Source of the DNA: Thauera sp. 2A1
GTDB taxonomy: Bacteria; Pseudomonadota; Gammaproteobacteria; Burkholderiales; Rhodocyclaceae
Assembly: GCF_009469595.2 (NCBI RefSeq)
Contig: NZ_SSXV01000001.1
Span: 345,804 to 409,803, forward strand
Reading direction: 5' to 3'
DNA: 64,000 bases
Part shown: one piece after another, positions 44,581 to 53,117 of the stretch
Layout of the letters: each line of letters opens with the position of its first letter
Numbering within the stretch: position 1 is the stretch's first letter
Notes under the pieces: model-generated
What the model saw: only the letters and a program-made list of their open reading frames with translations
Databases searched by the model: none
What the model was told of the DNA's origin: nothing
Position numbers and translations under genes: made by a program

Positions 44581-45537
44581 TCAACTGCGCCGGAAGATCC
44601 GCACGCCGAGCAGCACGCCGGCAACCAGCAGCGCGATGCCGGTCGCCTCGGCGACGCTGGGCCAGCGGCGATACCAGACGAAGGCATAGAGCAGCGCGGA
44701 CAGCGTCTCGAACACGATCAACTGGCCAACCAGCGCGGCGGGCAGGCGGTGGCTGGCATGGTTCCACAGCAGCGTGCCGAGCCAGGAGGCGCACAGCCCG
44801 AGCAAGGCCATCATGCCGATGAAGACCGTCGGCCTTGGCCCCAGCGGCCAGTCGAAGCCGCCGCCGGGTGCGGCGCCGAGACCGTCCCACAGCGCGTACG
44901 CCAGCCCGCCGAGCAGCGCGAGCGGCAGCGTCGCCAGCCCCTGCGCCGTTGCCCACGCGCGCGACAGGCCGGCGCCGCGGGCGCGCAGCCAGCGGCTGTT
45001 GCGGATCGGATACCACGTCCAGCAGGCGAGCGCGCAGACCGCCAGCGCGATGCCCGATAGATAGCGGGCGCTGTCGGCCGCAGGGGAGGTGGCTGACGAG
45101 GGGGTGTCCGCGTGCACGATCGCCAGGCCGGCCAGCATCACCGCCAGCGGCAGCGCGAGCTTCCGCCACGGCACCCCCTCGTCGTCGCCTGCGCGACGGT
45201 CGATCAGGTTCGCGCACAGCGCGATCACCACCGGCAGCGTGCCGATCATCAGCGTCGGCAGCGGCGCGCCGGCAAGCTGGATCGCGCTCGACAGCGTCGC
45301 GTAGTAGAGCAGGTTGCCGATCAGCGCGAGCTTGAACGCTTCGGTCCAGTCGGCGCGGGTAAGTTCGGCCAGCGCACGGCGGTCGAACCAGGCCAGGCCC
45401 AGCGCCAGGACGCCGAAGGCGAGGTAACGGCCGATCGACAGCATCAGGCCTGGGTAGTCGTGCAGCACCAGCGGGGTGACGAAGACCAACCCCCACAGCA
45501 GGCCGGCGCCGAGCGCGGAGAGGAGGCCGGCGATCAT
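44581..45537 (-). CDS. EamA/DMT-family transporter
   Basis: 318 residues with ten membrane helices in two EamA repeats (GLLSALGAGLLWGLVFVTPLVL and the second starting SGIALAVCALACWTWYPIRN). Drug/metabolite transporter superfamily, inner membrane. The substrate cannot be predicted. An upstream gap of 191 bp (45538-45728) separates it from the toxin-antitoxin pair and shows no gene. Confidence 0.88.
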   Translation of the reverse strand: MIAGLLSALGAGLLWGLVFVTPLVLHDYPGLMLSIGRYLAFGVLALGLAWFDRRALAELTRADWTEAFKLALIGNLLYYATLSSAIQLAGAPLPTLMIGTLPVVIALCANLIDRRAGDDEGVPWRKLALPLAVMLAGLAIVHADTPSSATSPAADSARYLSGIALAVCALACWTWYPIRNSRWLRARGAGLSRAWATAQGLATLPLALLGGLAYALWDGLGAAPGGGFDWPLGPRPTVFIGMMALLGLCASWLGTLLWNHASHRLPAALVGQLIVFETLSALLYAFVWYRRWPSVAEATGIALLVAGVLLGVRIFRRS

Positions 45538-45728
45538 CGTCGGTCGTCATCCCGCGTTGGCTTTTTCGTCATCCTTGCATCTCCAGGCGGGGGCAGTGAC
45601 CGGACGGGCCCCGAGTCCTTGTCTATTGGTGGCGGATGATTGACCGGGCGCCGACGGGCGTCCCGAGCTGGATGGCACTGGTGCGGGGTTGGGGTGTCTG
45701 AGTCGCCTCAGCCCAGCCGGTGCCCCCG

Positions 45729-46013
45729 CTATCGCATACGTCGGGGCCACAGTCGTGCGGTGTGCACCAGCGCCAGAATCCACACGGCGTCGCCTTGCAC
45801 TTCGTACACCAGCCTGTAACTTTCGTGCGGGATCAACTCGCGAGTGCCCGGAATCTGGCCCGATTTCCCAAGGAGTGGGTGGGTAGCCAGGCGCCTGGCT
45901 GCGTCGGAAAAAAGCTCATCCATCCGGACGGCTGCGAGCGGGTTGTCCCGGCTGATGTAGTCGATGATGTCGGCGCGGTCTTGCTCAGCGGCAGAGGCCC
46001 AGAACACCCTCAT
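45729..46013 (-). CDS. RelE/ParE-family toxin
   Basis: 94 residues. The RelE/ParE pattern is visible: MRVFWASAAEQDRADIIDYISRDNPLAAVRM, GRIPGTREL-like SGQIPGTRELIPHESYRLVYEV and the C-terminal AVWILALVHTARLWP. The family members act on the ribosome (RelE) or gyrase (ParE); the RLVYEV...ILxxVHTAR form is common in plasmid-type ParE/RelE toxins. It follows the antitoxin with a 4-bp overlap. Confidence 0.88.
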   Translation of the reverse strand: MRVFWASAAEQDRADIIDYISRDNPLAAVRMDELFSDAARRLATHPLLGKSGQIPGTRELIPHESYRLVYEVQGDAVWILALVHTARLWPRRMR

Positions 46014-46303
46014 TCGCCGTTACTTTCTGCTTTGGCGAGCAACTGCGCGCGTCGTGCAGCGAACCGGGCTTCAACATCGTCAGCGCTGGCGTAGTCACCG
46101 GCACGGATCTGCTCACGCGCATCCGCCACCTTGGTGCGCAGGAACTCGTCGTACTCGCGCGCCTCACGTTGGCGCTGCACGAACTCGCGCATCAATTCAC
46201 GCAGTATCTGTGATGCGGGTCGATGGGTGGCCGCTGCCTCGGCCATGAACTCGGCGCGCAGCTCTGGCTCCAGCTTCATGGTGAAGACGGCTTCTTTGGA
46301 CAT
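46010..46303 (-). CDS. ribbon-helix-helix antitoxin of the RelE/ParE pair
   Basis: 97 residues. The N-terminus AVFTMKLEPELRAEFMAEAAATHRPASQILRELMREFVQ (MKLEPELRAEF...ASQILRELM) is a MetJ/Arc-type ribbon-helix-helix DNA-binding fold; the charged C-terminus would wrap the toxin. It should repress its own promoter at the inverted repeat 46323-46358. First gene of the pair. Confidence 0.87.
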   Translation of the reverse strand: MSKEAVFTMKLEPELRAEFMAEAAATHRPASQILRELMREFVQRQREAREYDEFLRTKVADAREQIRAGDYASADDVEARFAARRAQLLAKAESNGE

Positions 46304-46322
46304 GGCGCGACCTTTGATACTG

Positions 46323-46364
46323 GATGTACTGCTTAAGTATATACGTCATTAGTACATCTGCTAA
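46323..46364 (-). promoter_or_regulatory. toxin-antitoxin promoter and operator
   Basis: On the minus strand: -35 TTAGCA (46364-46359), 17-bp spacer, -10 TATACT (46341-46336). A perfect inverted repeat GATGTACT (46323-46330) and AGTACATC (46351-46358) spans the promoter, with a small palindrome GTATATAC (46337-46344) in between. This is the layout expected for autorepression by the ribbon-helix-helix antitoxin. Confidence 0.65.
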
Positions 46365-46371
46365 GCTCGTA

Positions 46372-47520
46372 TCAGCGACTCAGCAGCTCGACATACGCCT
46401 GATAGCTGTAACTGCGGTTCTTCTTCTGCCCGGTCATTTCGGTCACGATGCCCAGCGCTTCAAGGGCCTTTACGGCCGCGGTGGCGGTGGGAAAACTGGT
46501 TGCCAACTGCTGTCGCACGCGCTCGATGGTGAAGCGGGGCATCATCGGCAGCATCTCGAATAACCGATAGCTGACAGGGCCGGCCCTGGGTGATTGCAAC
46601 AGTCGCCGGCGGTCGGCCGCCACGAGGCTTGCAACCTGGATGATGTTCTTCTCCGCGTCGGCTGCGGCGGTCGCAACTCCTTCAAGAAAGAAGGACACCC
46701 ACGACTCCCAGTCACCTTCGGTGCGGATGGTCGATAGTCGGCGGTAGTACTCGGCTTGATGTTGCTTCAGGTAGCCGCTGAGGTACGCCAACGGTTCGGA
46801 CAGCAATCCAAAATGCTCGAACAGTGCTGCAATCAGCAGCCGGCCAATGCGCCCGTTGCCATCCAGAAAAGGGTGGATGGTTTCGAACTGGGCGTGGATC
46901 AGCGCCACCCTGACCAAGGGCGGCAGGTCCGAGGACGGCTCGTGAATGAAGCGTTCCAGGTGCGCAAGCAAGTCGGGCACCTGCTCAGGCGGCGGCGGGA
47001 CGAAAATGGCGTTGCCCGGCCTCGTCCCGCCAATCCAGTTCTGGGATTGGCGCAGTTTCCCCGGTTGTTTACCCGCGCCACGCGCGCCGTCCAGCAGCCG
47101 CCGATGTGCTTCGCACAGCAGCCGTATGCTGATGGGCAAGCCCTTCGCGTCGCGCAGTTGCTCCCGGACCCAGCGGAAGGCGTGGAGGTAATTGGTGACC
47201 TCTTCGACGTCTTCCGTGTTGCTTACCTTGAAACCCGCCTCCTCATCGAACAGGTCGGTCAGCGTGGCCTGGGTGCCCTCGATCTGGGATGTCAGCAACG
47301 CTTCCTTGCGGATGGCGCTGTATAGCAACCAATCCACCGACGGCACCAGGCCAGCGACGCCGGCAAGGCGTGCCAAGGCCAGTTCCGCCTGCCGGTTGAG
47401 ATCGACGAAATCGGCCGGCGACAGGGCAGGATCGACCGGGGGCAGCGAGTGCGGCACAAACGCATGCACCGACTCGCCCAGCGTTGTTGAAACTGCGTAG
47501 GTGCCTGTGCTGCGGGTCAT
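46372..47520 (-). CDS. class II Fic-domain protein
   Basis: 382 residues. A Fic_N-type N-terminal region holds the inhibitory motif TSQIEG (77-82), which blocks the ATP site in class II Fic proteins. The catalytic motif HPFLDGNGRIGR starts at His216. The C-terminal part (about 300-382) looks like a winged helix (RFTIERVRQQLATSFPTATAAVKALEALGIV). It likely AMPylates (or de-AMPylates) a protein and may regulate transcription. It is intact and self-contained, with no separate antitoxin, next to a toxin-antitoxin pair. Confidence 0.9.
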   Translation of the reverse strand: MTRSTGTYAVSTTLGESVHAFVPHSLPPVDPALSPADFVDLNRQAELALARLAGVAGLVPSVDWLLYSAIRKEALLTSQIEGTQATLTDLFDEEAGFKVSNTEDVEEVTNYLHAFRWVREQLRDAKGLPISIRLLCEAHRRLLDGARGAGKQPGKLRQSQNWIGGTRPGNAIFVPPPPEQVPDLLAHLERFIHEPSSDLPPLVRVALIHAQFETIHPFLDGNGRIGRLLIAALFEHFGLLSEPLAYLSGYLKQHQAEYYRRLSTIRTEGDWESWVSFFLEGVATAAADAEKNIIQVASLVAADRRRLLQSPRAGPVSYRLFEMLPMMPRFTIERVRQQLATSFPTATAAVKALEALGIVTEMTGQKKNRSYSYQAYVELLSR

Positions 47521-47528
47521 TCAACGAG

Positions 47529-47590
47529 TTCTTTGATTGCTTGTCTTGATATTAAAGCATTCTTTGATGTGATTTGATTAAATTAAAGAT
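47529..47590. repeat. AT-rich repeats upstream of the Fic gene
   Basis: TTCTTTGAT occurs at 47529-47537 and again at 47560-47568 (31 bp, about three helical turns apart), with the related inverted AATTAAAGAT at 47581-47590. The stretch 47521-47600 is much more AT-rich than the surrounding genome. It lies at the start of the Fic gene and could be its autoregulatory operator. The rest of the 213-bp gap to 47733 has nothing I can name. Confidence 0.5.
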
Positions 47591-47733
47591 GGCTTTCATG
47601 TGTGATGTGCTTGGACGCGCTTACTCTGACCAGTGCGCTGGACTGCTCGAGTCTTAACCGGAAGAGGAGGCTAAGAATGACGAATGCCCGCCGATAGCCA
47701 CGTGAGCTGTCGTGCGGGTGGAGGTCCGTTGAT

Positions 47734-48750
47734 TCATACCCGAAGCAGCGCGATCTTGAGCGGCGGCTTGCCGTCCGGGCTCGGAAAATCCGCTTCCGGC
47801 GCGATCCACTCGACTTCGCGCAGCGGCCGGCCGGCCTTCTTCGCGCCGCGTTCGAGCTGATCCAGCCAGGCCTGGCGCTCGACCTGGGCGACGTTGTTGC
47901 AGCAGATCAGCGTGCCGCCTTCGGCGGTGGCGAGCAGGGCGGGCTTGAACAGCGCCGGATAGTCGTTGACCAGGTCGACGACACCGAACGGGCTCTTGGC
48001 GTAGCGCGGCGGATCGAGGAACACGAGGTCGAACTGCCTTGGTTCGAGCACCGGGAAGGGCGGCAGGCGCTTGCCGCGCACCACCTGCGGCTGGCCCAGG
48101 CCCGAAAGCTGGCGCAAGGCGGCGAAGGCGTCGCTGCGCACGAAGCGCACGCGGATCGGCAGTTCGTTGCGGGCGGCGTTTTCCTTGCCGACGTCGAGGC
48201 TGGATTCGGCGAAGTCCACGTTCACCACATGCTGCGCGCCTGCCTTGGCTGCGGCGATACCGACCCCGCAGGTGTAGGCGAACACGTTGAGCAGCGACTT
48301 GCCCGCGGTCTCCCGCATCACGCGCCGGCGGCCTGCCCGCAGGTCGAGGAAGAGCCAGGGATCCTGCCCGGCGTGGCGTGCCTGGAAACGGTAGCGCACG
48401 CCCAGTTCGCGGATCTCGCGCGCTTGCTGCGCGATGGTGGCCTGCTCGGGTGTGAGCGCGTTGGAGATGCGGGAGTTGGCCTGGCTGCGATCGTTGAGGA
48501 TCAGCGGCAGTGCCGGGTAGGCCTGGGCGTAGAAGGCCTCGAGCGTTGCCAATTCCTCTGCCAGCAGCGGACTGTGGAAGGTCTGGGCCAGCAGGAGCTC
48601 GCCATAGCGGTCGACCGTCAGGCCCGATCGGCCTTCGACGCTGCCGTGAAAAAGTCGGTAGGCGTCGGTTTGTTCAGCGTGAAGTTGCTCGAGCAGGGCG
48701 GCTCTGGCATCGAGCGCGGTTTCAAGACAATCGCGGAGGGATGCGGACAC
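47734..48750 (-). CDS. class I SAM-dependent rRNA methyltransferase (RlmI-like)
   Basis: 338 residues. The C-terminal Rossmann fold has LLNVFAYTCGVGIAAAKAGA (SAM site) and FLDPPRYAKSPFG (motif IV, DPPR), and CCNNV as in RlmI/RlmL-type 23S rRNA m5C/m2G methyltransferases. The N-terminal PUA domain of classical RlmI is replaced by a shorter RlmI-like RNA-binding part (FHGSVEGRSGLTVDRYGELLLAQ). The exact base modified is not predictable. Confidence 0.85.
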   Translation of the reverse strand: MSASLRDCLETALDARAALLEQLHAEQTDAYRLFHGSVEGRSGLTVDRYGELLLAQTFHSPLLAEELATLEAFYAQAYPALPLILNDRSQANSRISNALTPEQATIAQQAREIRELGVRYRFQARHAGQDPWLFLDLRAGRRRVMRETAGKSLLNVFAYTCGVGIAAAKAGAQHVVNVDFAESSLDVGKENAARNELPIRVRFVRSDAFAALRQLSGLGQPQVVRGKRLPPFPVLEPRQFDLVFLDPPRYAKSPFGVVDLVNDYPALFKPALLATAEGGTLICCNNVAQVERQAWLDQLERGAKKAGRPLREVEWIAPEADFPSPDGKPPLKIALLRV

Positions 48751-48760
48751 GGAGGGCGCC

Positions 48761-50377
48761 TTATGTGCTGTGTTCGACGAGGCTCAAGGCCACGGCTTCG
48801 GCGACCTTGATGCCGTCGACCGCCGCGGAGAGGATTCCGCCCGCGTAACCGGCGCCCTCTCCAGCCGGATACAGCCCGCTCGTGTTCAGGCTCTGGAAGG
48901 TCTCGTCGCGGGTGATGCGGATCGGCGACGAGGTACGAGTTTCGACGCCGGTCATGATCGCGTCGTTCATGGAGAAGCCGGCGATCTCCTTGCCGAATGC
49001 GGGGAGCGACTCGCGCAACGCGTTGATGACGAAATCGGGCAGGCACAGCGACAGGTCCGTCAGGCGCACGCCGGGCGTGTAGGACGGCAGCACCGAACCG
49101 AACTCGGTCGACGGCCGACCGGCAAGGAAGTCGCCGACGAGCTGCGCCGGCGCGCGGTAGTCGCCACCGCCGGCCTCGAAGGCGAGGCTCTCCCAGTGGC
49201 GCTGAAACTCGATGCCGGCCAGCGGATCGGTGTCGCTCCCCGGATAGTCGGCGGGCGTCACGCCGACCACGATGGCGCTGTTGGCGTTGCGTTCGTTGCG
49301 CGAATACTGGCTCATGCCGTTGGTGACCACCCGCCCCGGTTCGGAGGTCGCGGCGACCACCGTGCCGCCCGGGCACATGCAGAAACTGTAGGCCGAGCGC
49401 CGGTTGGTGCAGTGGTGCACGAGCTTGTAGTCCGCAGCCCCCAGGATCGGGTGGCCGGCGTTGTCGCCGAACCGCGCGCGATCGATCAGCGACTGCGGGT
49501 GCTCGATGCGGACACCGATGGAAAACGGCTTGGCTTCGACATGCACGCCCTGCTCATGGAGCATGCGGAAGGTGTCGCGCGCGCTATGGCCGACGGCCAG
49601 CACGATGTGGGTGGCGGCGATGTACTCGCCGCTGGCCAGGGTCAGACCGCGCACCTGGCCATGGTCGATGTCGATGCGCTCGACCTTGCTCTGAAAGCGG
49701 ATCTCGCCGCCCAGCGCCTCGATCTCGGTACGCATGTTCTCCACCATCGACACCAGCTTGAAGGTGCCGATGTGGGGCTTGCTCACGTAGAGGATTTCCG
49801 CGGGCGCCCCCGCCTTGACGAACTCTGTCAGCACCTTGCGGCCGCGGTACTGCGGGTCCTTGATCTGGCTGTAGAGCTTGCCGTCCGAGAACGTGCCCGC
49901 GCCGCCTTCACCGAACTGGACATTGGATTCCGGGTTGAGCTTGCTCTTGCGCCACAGCCCCCACGTATCCTGCGTGCGCTCGCGCACCGCCTTGCCACGC
50001 TCGAGCATGATCGGGCGGAACCCCATCTGCGCGAGGAGGAGGGTGGCAAACAGGCCGCAGGGACCGGCGCCGATCACGATCGGTCGCAGTGTGGACAGCG
50101 TCGGCGGTGCCTTGGCGACGAAGTGGTACGAGGTGTCCGGCGTTGGCCCGACATGGCGGTCGTTCTTCATGCGCGCGAGCAGGGCCGCTTCGTCCCTGAC
50201 CTCGATGTCCAGCGTGTGGGTCAGGACGATGGAGGAGCGCTTTCTGGCATCGTAGCCGCGGCGGAAGATCGTGTAGCCGACGAGTTCGCCGGCCGTGATC
50301 CCGAGCCGCTTCAGGATGGCGGCCTTCAGTTCGGCGTCGGTGTGATCGAGCGGGAGTTTGAGTTCGGTCAGTCGCAT
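48761..50377 (-). CDS. FAD-dependent oxidoreductase (COG2509-type, uncharacterised)
   Basis: 538 residues from ATG 50377. An N-terminal alpha-beta domain of about 90 residues (LTELKLPLDHTDAELKAAILKRLGI) precedes the FAD motif PIVIGAGPCGLFATLLLAQMGF. Further marks are NVQFGEGGAGTFSDGKLYSQ, FCMCPGGTVVAATSEPG and a C-terminal GLYPAGEGAGYAGGI. This large family of predicted flavoprotein dehydrogenases has no agreed function. It lies 10 bp upstream of the RlmI-like gene, so they are probably co-transcribed. A 1131-codon open frame on the opposite strand is a shadow. Confidence 0.88.
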   Translation of the reverse strand: MRLTELKLPLDHTDAELKAAILKRLGITAGELVGYTIFRRGYDARKRSSIVLTHTLDIEVRDEAALLARMKNDRHVGPTPDTSYHFVAKAPPTLSTLRPIVIGAGPCGLFATLLLAQMGFRPIMLERGKAVRERTQDTWGLWRKSKLNPESNVQFGEGGAGTFSDGKLYSQIKDPQYRGRKVLTEFVKAGAPAEILYVSKPHIGTFKLVSMVENMRTEIEALGGEIRFQSKVERIDIDHGQVRGLTLASGEYIAATHIVLAVGHSARDTFRMLHEQGVHVEAKPFSIGVRIEHPQSLIDRARFGDNAGHPILGAADYKLVHHCTNRRSAYSFCMCPGGTVVAATSEPGRVVTNGMSQYSRNERNANSAIVVGVTPADYPGSDTDPLAGIEFQRHWESLAFEAGGGDYRAPAQLVGDFLAGRPSTEFGSVLPSYTPGVRLTDLSLCLPDFVINALRESLPAFGKEIAGFSMNDAIMTGVETRTSSPIRITRDETFQSLNTSGLYPAGEGAGYAGGILSAAVDGIKVAEAVALSLVEHST

Positions 50378-50469
50378 GGACGGGTGGCCGCGGTCGGTGG
50401 CGAAAAAAGGGCGACAGTCTATCCCCAGCGGACATCGTTGCCGGCGTGGGCGCACCCGTCAACACAGCA

Positions 50470-50495
50470 AGGAAAACGGCGCCCGCAGGCGCCGT
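50470..50495 (-). terminator. intrinsic terminator of aceB
   Basis: A perfect 8-bp stem ACGGCGCC (50476-50483) and GGCGCCGT (50488-50495) with loop CGCA, followed on the minus strand by TTTTCCTTG. It lies 36 bp after the aceB stop. Confidence 0.82.
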
Positions 50496-50530
50496 CCGGG
50501 ATTTTACGTGCGGCATCGGGCCGCAGCGCA

Positions 50531-52129
50531 TCACTCCATCGCTTCGTAAAGCGGCAGGGTCAGGAACTCGGGGAAGTCCTCGGTCAGCGACATCTTCTCG
50601 AAGATTACTGCGGCCTGGTCGTAGGTCGCGGTGGCCTCGCCCTGAGCGGTGACGGTCGCCTTCACCTTGGCAAGCTCCTCGGGGATCAGTGCGCGGACCC
50701 AGTCGGCGGTGACCTTGCGGCCGTCGTCGAGAACGCCCTTCGGCGAAATCACCCACTGCCAGATCTGCGAGCGCGAGATCTCGGCGGTGGCGGCGTCTTC
50801 CATCAGGTTGTGGATGGGCACGCAACCGTTGCCGGCCAGCCAGCTTCCGAGGTAGTGAATGCCGACGTTGATGTTGTTGCGCACACCGACTTCGGTGATC
50901 GGCTGCTCGGGCTGGAAGTTCAGCCAGTCCTTCGGGCCGAAGCGGCCTTCGACCTGCTTGTCCCACTGGTTGGGCTTGTCGCCCAGCACCTTGACGAACT
51001 CCTCCATGGCGATCGGCACCAGGCCCGGGTGCGCCACCCAGCCGCCGTCGTAGCCGTCGTTGGCGTCGCGCGTCTTGTCGTGACGAATGCCGGCCAGTGC
51101 CTTCTCGTTGGCGACCGGGTCGCTCTTGATCGGGATCAGCGCGCTCATGCCGCCCATCGCCGGCGCACCGCGCTTGTGGCAGGCCTGCACCAGGGCCAGC
51201 GCATAGCTGCGCATGAAGGGCACTTCCATCGTGATCGCGCCGCGGTTGGCGAGGCAGAAGTTCTTGTTCTTCTTGAACTTCTTGATGCACGAGAAGATGT
51301 AGTCCCAGCGCCCGGCGTTGAGGCCGGCGGAGTGCTCGCGCAGCTCGTACAGGATCTCTTCCATCTCGAAGGTGGCGAGGATGGTCTCGACCAGCACGGT
51401 GGCCTTGATCGTGCCGCGCGGCAGGCCGAGTTCATCCTGCGCCATGCAGAAGATGTCGTTCCACAGGCGCGCCTCGAGGTGCGACTCCATCTTCGGCAGG
51501 TAGAAGAAGGGGCCGGCGCCGCGGGCGATCTGCTCCTTGGCATTGTGGAAGAAGAACAGGGCGAAGTCGAAGATGCCGCCCGACACGCGCTGGCCGTCGA
51601 TCAGCACGTGCTTCTCGTCCAGATGCCAGCCGCGCGGACGCACCTGCAGGGTGGCGATCTTGTCGTTGAGTTTGTAGCTCTTGCCGCCGTCGGCGGTGAA
51701 GTCGATCTGGCGGCGGATGGCGTCAAAGAGGTTCACCTGGCCCTGGATCTGGTTGTACCAGTTCGGGCTGTTGGAGTCCTCGAAGTCGGTCATGTAGGAG
51801 TCAGCGCCCGAGTTGAAGGCGTTGATGATCATCTTGCGCTCGACCGGGCCGGTGATCTCCACGCGGCGGCATTCCAGCGCCTTGGGGAGGGGCGCGACCT
51901 TCCAGTCGCCTTCGCGGATGTGCTTGGTCTCGGGCAGGAAGTCGGGCATCTCGCCGGCGTCGATGCGCGCCTGGCGGGCGACACGCGCCTTCAGCAGCTC
52001 CTGGCGGCGCGGCTCGAAGGTGCGGTGCAGCTTGGCGACCAGTGCCAGCGCGTCGCGGGTCAGGATCTGGTCGAAACGGGGCGACAGCGGGGCGTTGATC
52101 TGCATGCCCTGAGGCAGGTCGAGGTTCAT
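50531..52129 (-). CDS. aceB: malate synthase A
   Basis: 532 residues from ATG 52129, the normal malate synthase A length; a longer reading frame extends upstream but lacks homology. Family segments include MTDFEDSNSPNWYNQIQGQ, the catalytic VRPRGWHLDEKHV, and GRWDYIFSCIKKF. It condenses glyoxylate with acetyl-CoA, the second glyoxylate-shunt step. It is downstream of a TSUP exporter gene on the same strand (80-bp gap) and its own promoter is not obvious. Confidence 0.97.
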   Translation of the reverse strand: MNLDLPQGMQINAPLSPRFDQILTRDALALVAKLHRTFEPRRQELLKARVARQARIDAGEMPDFLPETKHIREGDWKVAPLPKALECRRVEITGPVERKMIINAFNSGADSYMTDFEDSNSPNWYNQIQGQVNLFDAIRRQIDFTADGGKSYKLNDKIATLQVRPRGWHLDEKHVLIDGQRVSGGIFDFALFFFHNAKEQIARGAGPFFYLPKMESHLEARLWNDIFCMAQDELGLPRGTIKATVLVETILATFEMEEILYELREHSAGLNAGRWDYIFSCIKKFKKNKNFCLANRGAITMEVPFMRSYALALVQACHKRGAPAMGGMSALIPIKSDPVANEKALAGIRHDKTRDANDGYDGGWVAHPGLVPIAMEEFVKVLGDKPNQWDKQVEGRFGPKDWLNFQPEQPITEVGVRNNINVGIHYLGSWLAGNGCVPIHNLMEDAATAEISRSQIWQWVISPKGVLDDGRKVTADWVRALIPEELAKVKATVTAQGEATATYDQAAVIFEKMSLTEDFPEFLTLPLYEAME

Positions 52130-52209
52130 GGGAAATCCTTGTGCGTGCGTTTGGGTGTTGTTTGATGAACGAGGGTCAAGCGATGCAGCGATGTAGGCAA
52201 AACGGCAGT

Positions 52210-52992
52210 TCAAAGGGTTTTCACGAAATAGTGCACGGTGAGCAGGCTGCCGACCGCGATGATCAGGCGTCGCAACCAGACGGCTGGAATGCGTCGCGCC
52301 AGCGTGGCACCCACGTATCCGCCAAGCGTTCCAGTGGCAAGCATCACCAGCGTGTGCGGCCACGACACGGCATTCGCAATGACGAAGGTGCCGACCGCGA
52401 CACTGTAGATTACCGCCGACAGCCAGTTTTTCAAGGCGTTGATTTCATGCACGTCCTTGAAACCCTGGATGGCCAGCGCCGCAATCATCAGGATGCCCAT
52501 GCCGGCGCCGAAGAAGCCGCCATAGACGGACACCACGAGCTGGAACAGGAAGCCCCCGGCTCCGATATGCCGCTCGTCGGCGCCCGCAGGCCCGGGCCTG
52601 AGCCGGCGCACCAGCGCCGAGATCTGGCCGCTGAAGGCAAACAGCACGGTCGCCACCAGCAGTAGCCAAGGGATGAGCTTGGCAAATGCGGCGTTGGACG
52701 TTGCCAGCAGCAGCAGCCCTCCGGCGATGCCGCCGACGAAAGCGACCACCGACAGCATCGGCAGGCTGCGGCGGAAGCGAGCCAGCTCCTGGCGGAAAGC
52801 CCAGGCTCCGGCAAGGCTGCCCGGCCACAGCGAGACGGAGTTGCTGGCGTTCGCGACCACCGGCGGCACGCCCACGGCCAGCAAGGCCGGGAAGGAAAAG
52901 AAGGTCCCTCCGCCGGCGACCGAATTCACCGCGCCCGCCGCGAAGGCGGCGACGCCGATGAGTGCGATCTGGAAGAAATCCATGCCGGCCAT
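52210..52992 (-). CDS. TSUP (TauE/SafE) family exporter
   Basis: 260 residues from ATG 52992 (ATG 52983 or GTG 53025 are possible). Eight hydrophobic helices with the two TSUP repeats: AAGAVNSVAGGGTFFSFPALL and YGGFFGAGMGILMIAAL. The family exports sulfite, sulfoacetate or other organic anions. Substrate here is unknown; placement upstream of aceB may point to a C2 compound. The divergent LysR gene probably regulates it. Confidence 0.87.
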   Translation of the reverse strand: MAGMDFFQIALIGVAAFAAGAVNSVAGGGTFFSFPALLAVGVPPVVANASNSVSLWPGSLAGAWAFRQELARFRRSLPMLSVVAFVGGIAGGLLLLATSNAAFAKLIPWLLLVATVLFAFSGQISALVRRLRPGPAGADERHIGAGGFLFQLVVSVYGGFFGAGMGILMIAALAIQGFKDVHEINALKNWLSAVIYSVAVGTFVIANAVSWPHTLVMLATGTLGGYVGATLARRIPAVWLRRLIIAVGSLLTVHYFVKTL

Positions 52993-53060
52993 GTCGAGCT
53001 TGTCGGGTGTGTGCGGATGTGGCACCGGGCGTGCCCTTGCTGCGCCGCAGTGTATTCGAG

Positions 53061-53072
53061 TCTTATATAAAA
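53061..53072. promoter_or_regulatory. TCTTATATAA motif between the TSUP and LysR genes
   Basis: TCTTATATAAAA matches 10 of 12 positions of the palindrome at the aceA promoter (27877-27888). It lies in the divergent gap, 69 bp upstream of the TSUP start and 46 bp upstream of the LysR ATG. The flanking sequence is AT-rich. Confidence 0.45.
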
Positions 53073-53117
53073 CAACAGATCAGGTATGATCAATTCGGCT
53101 TTTACTTTTTGTCAAAA

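Noticed and set aside
48770..52165. 1131-codon plus-strand open frame
   Set aside because: Antisense to the FAD protein and aceB, both clearly real; composition is typical of a shadow frame.
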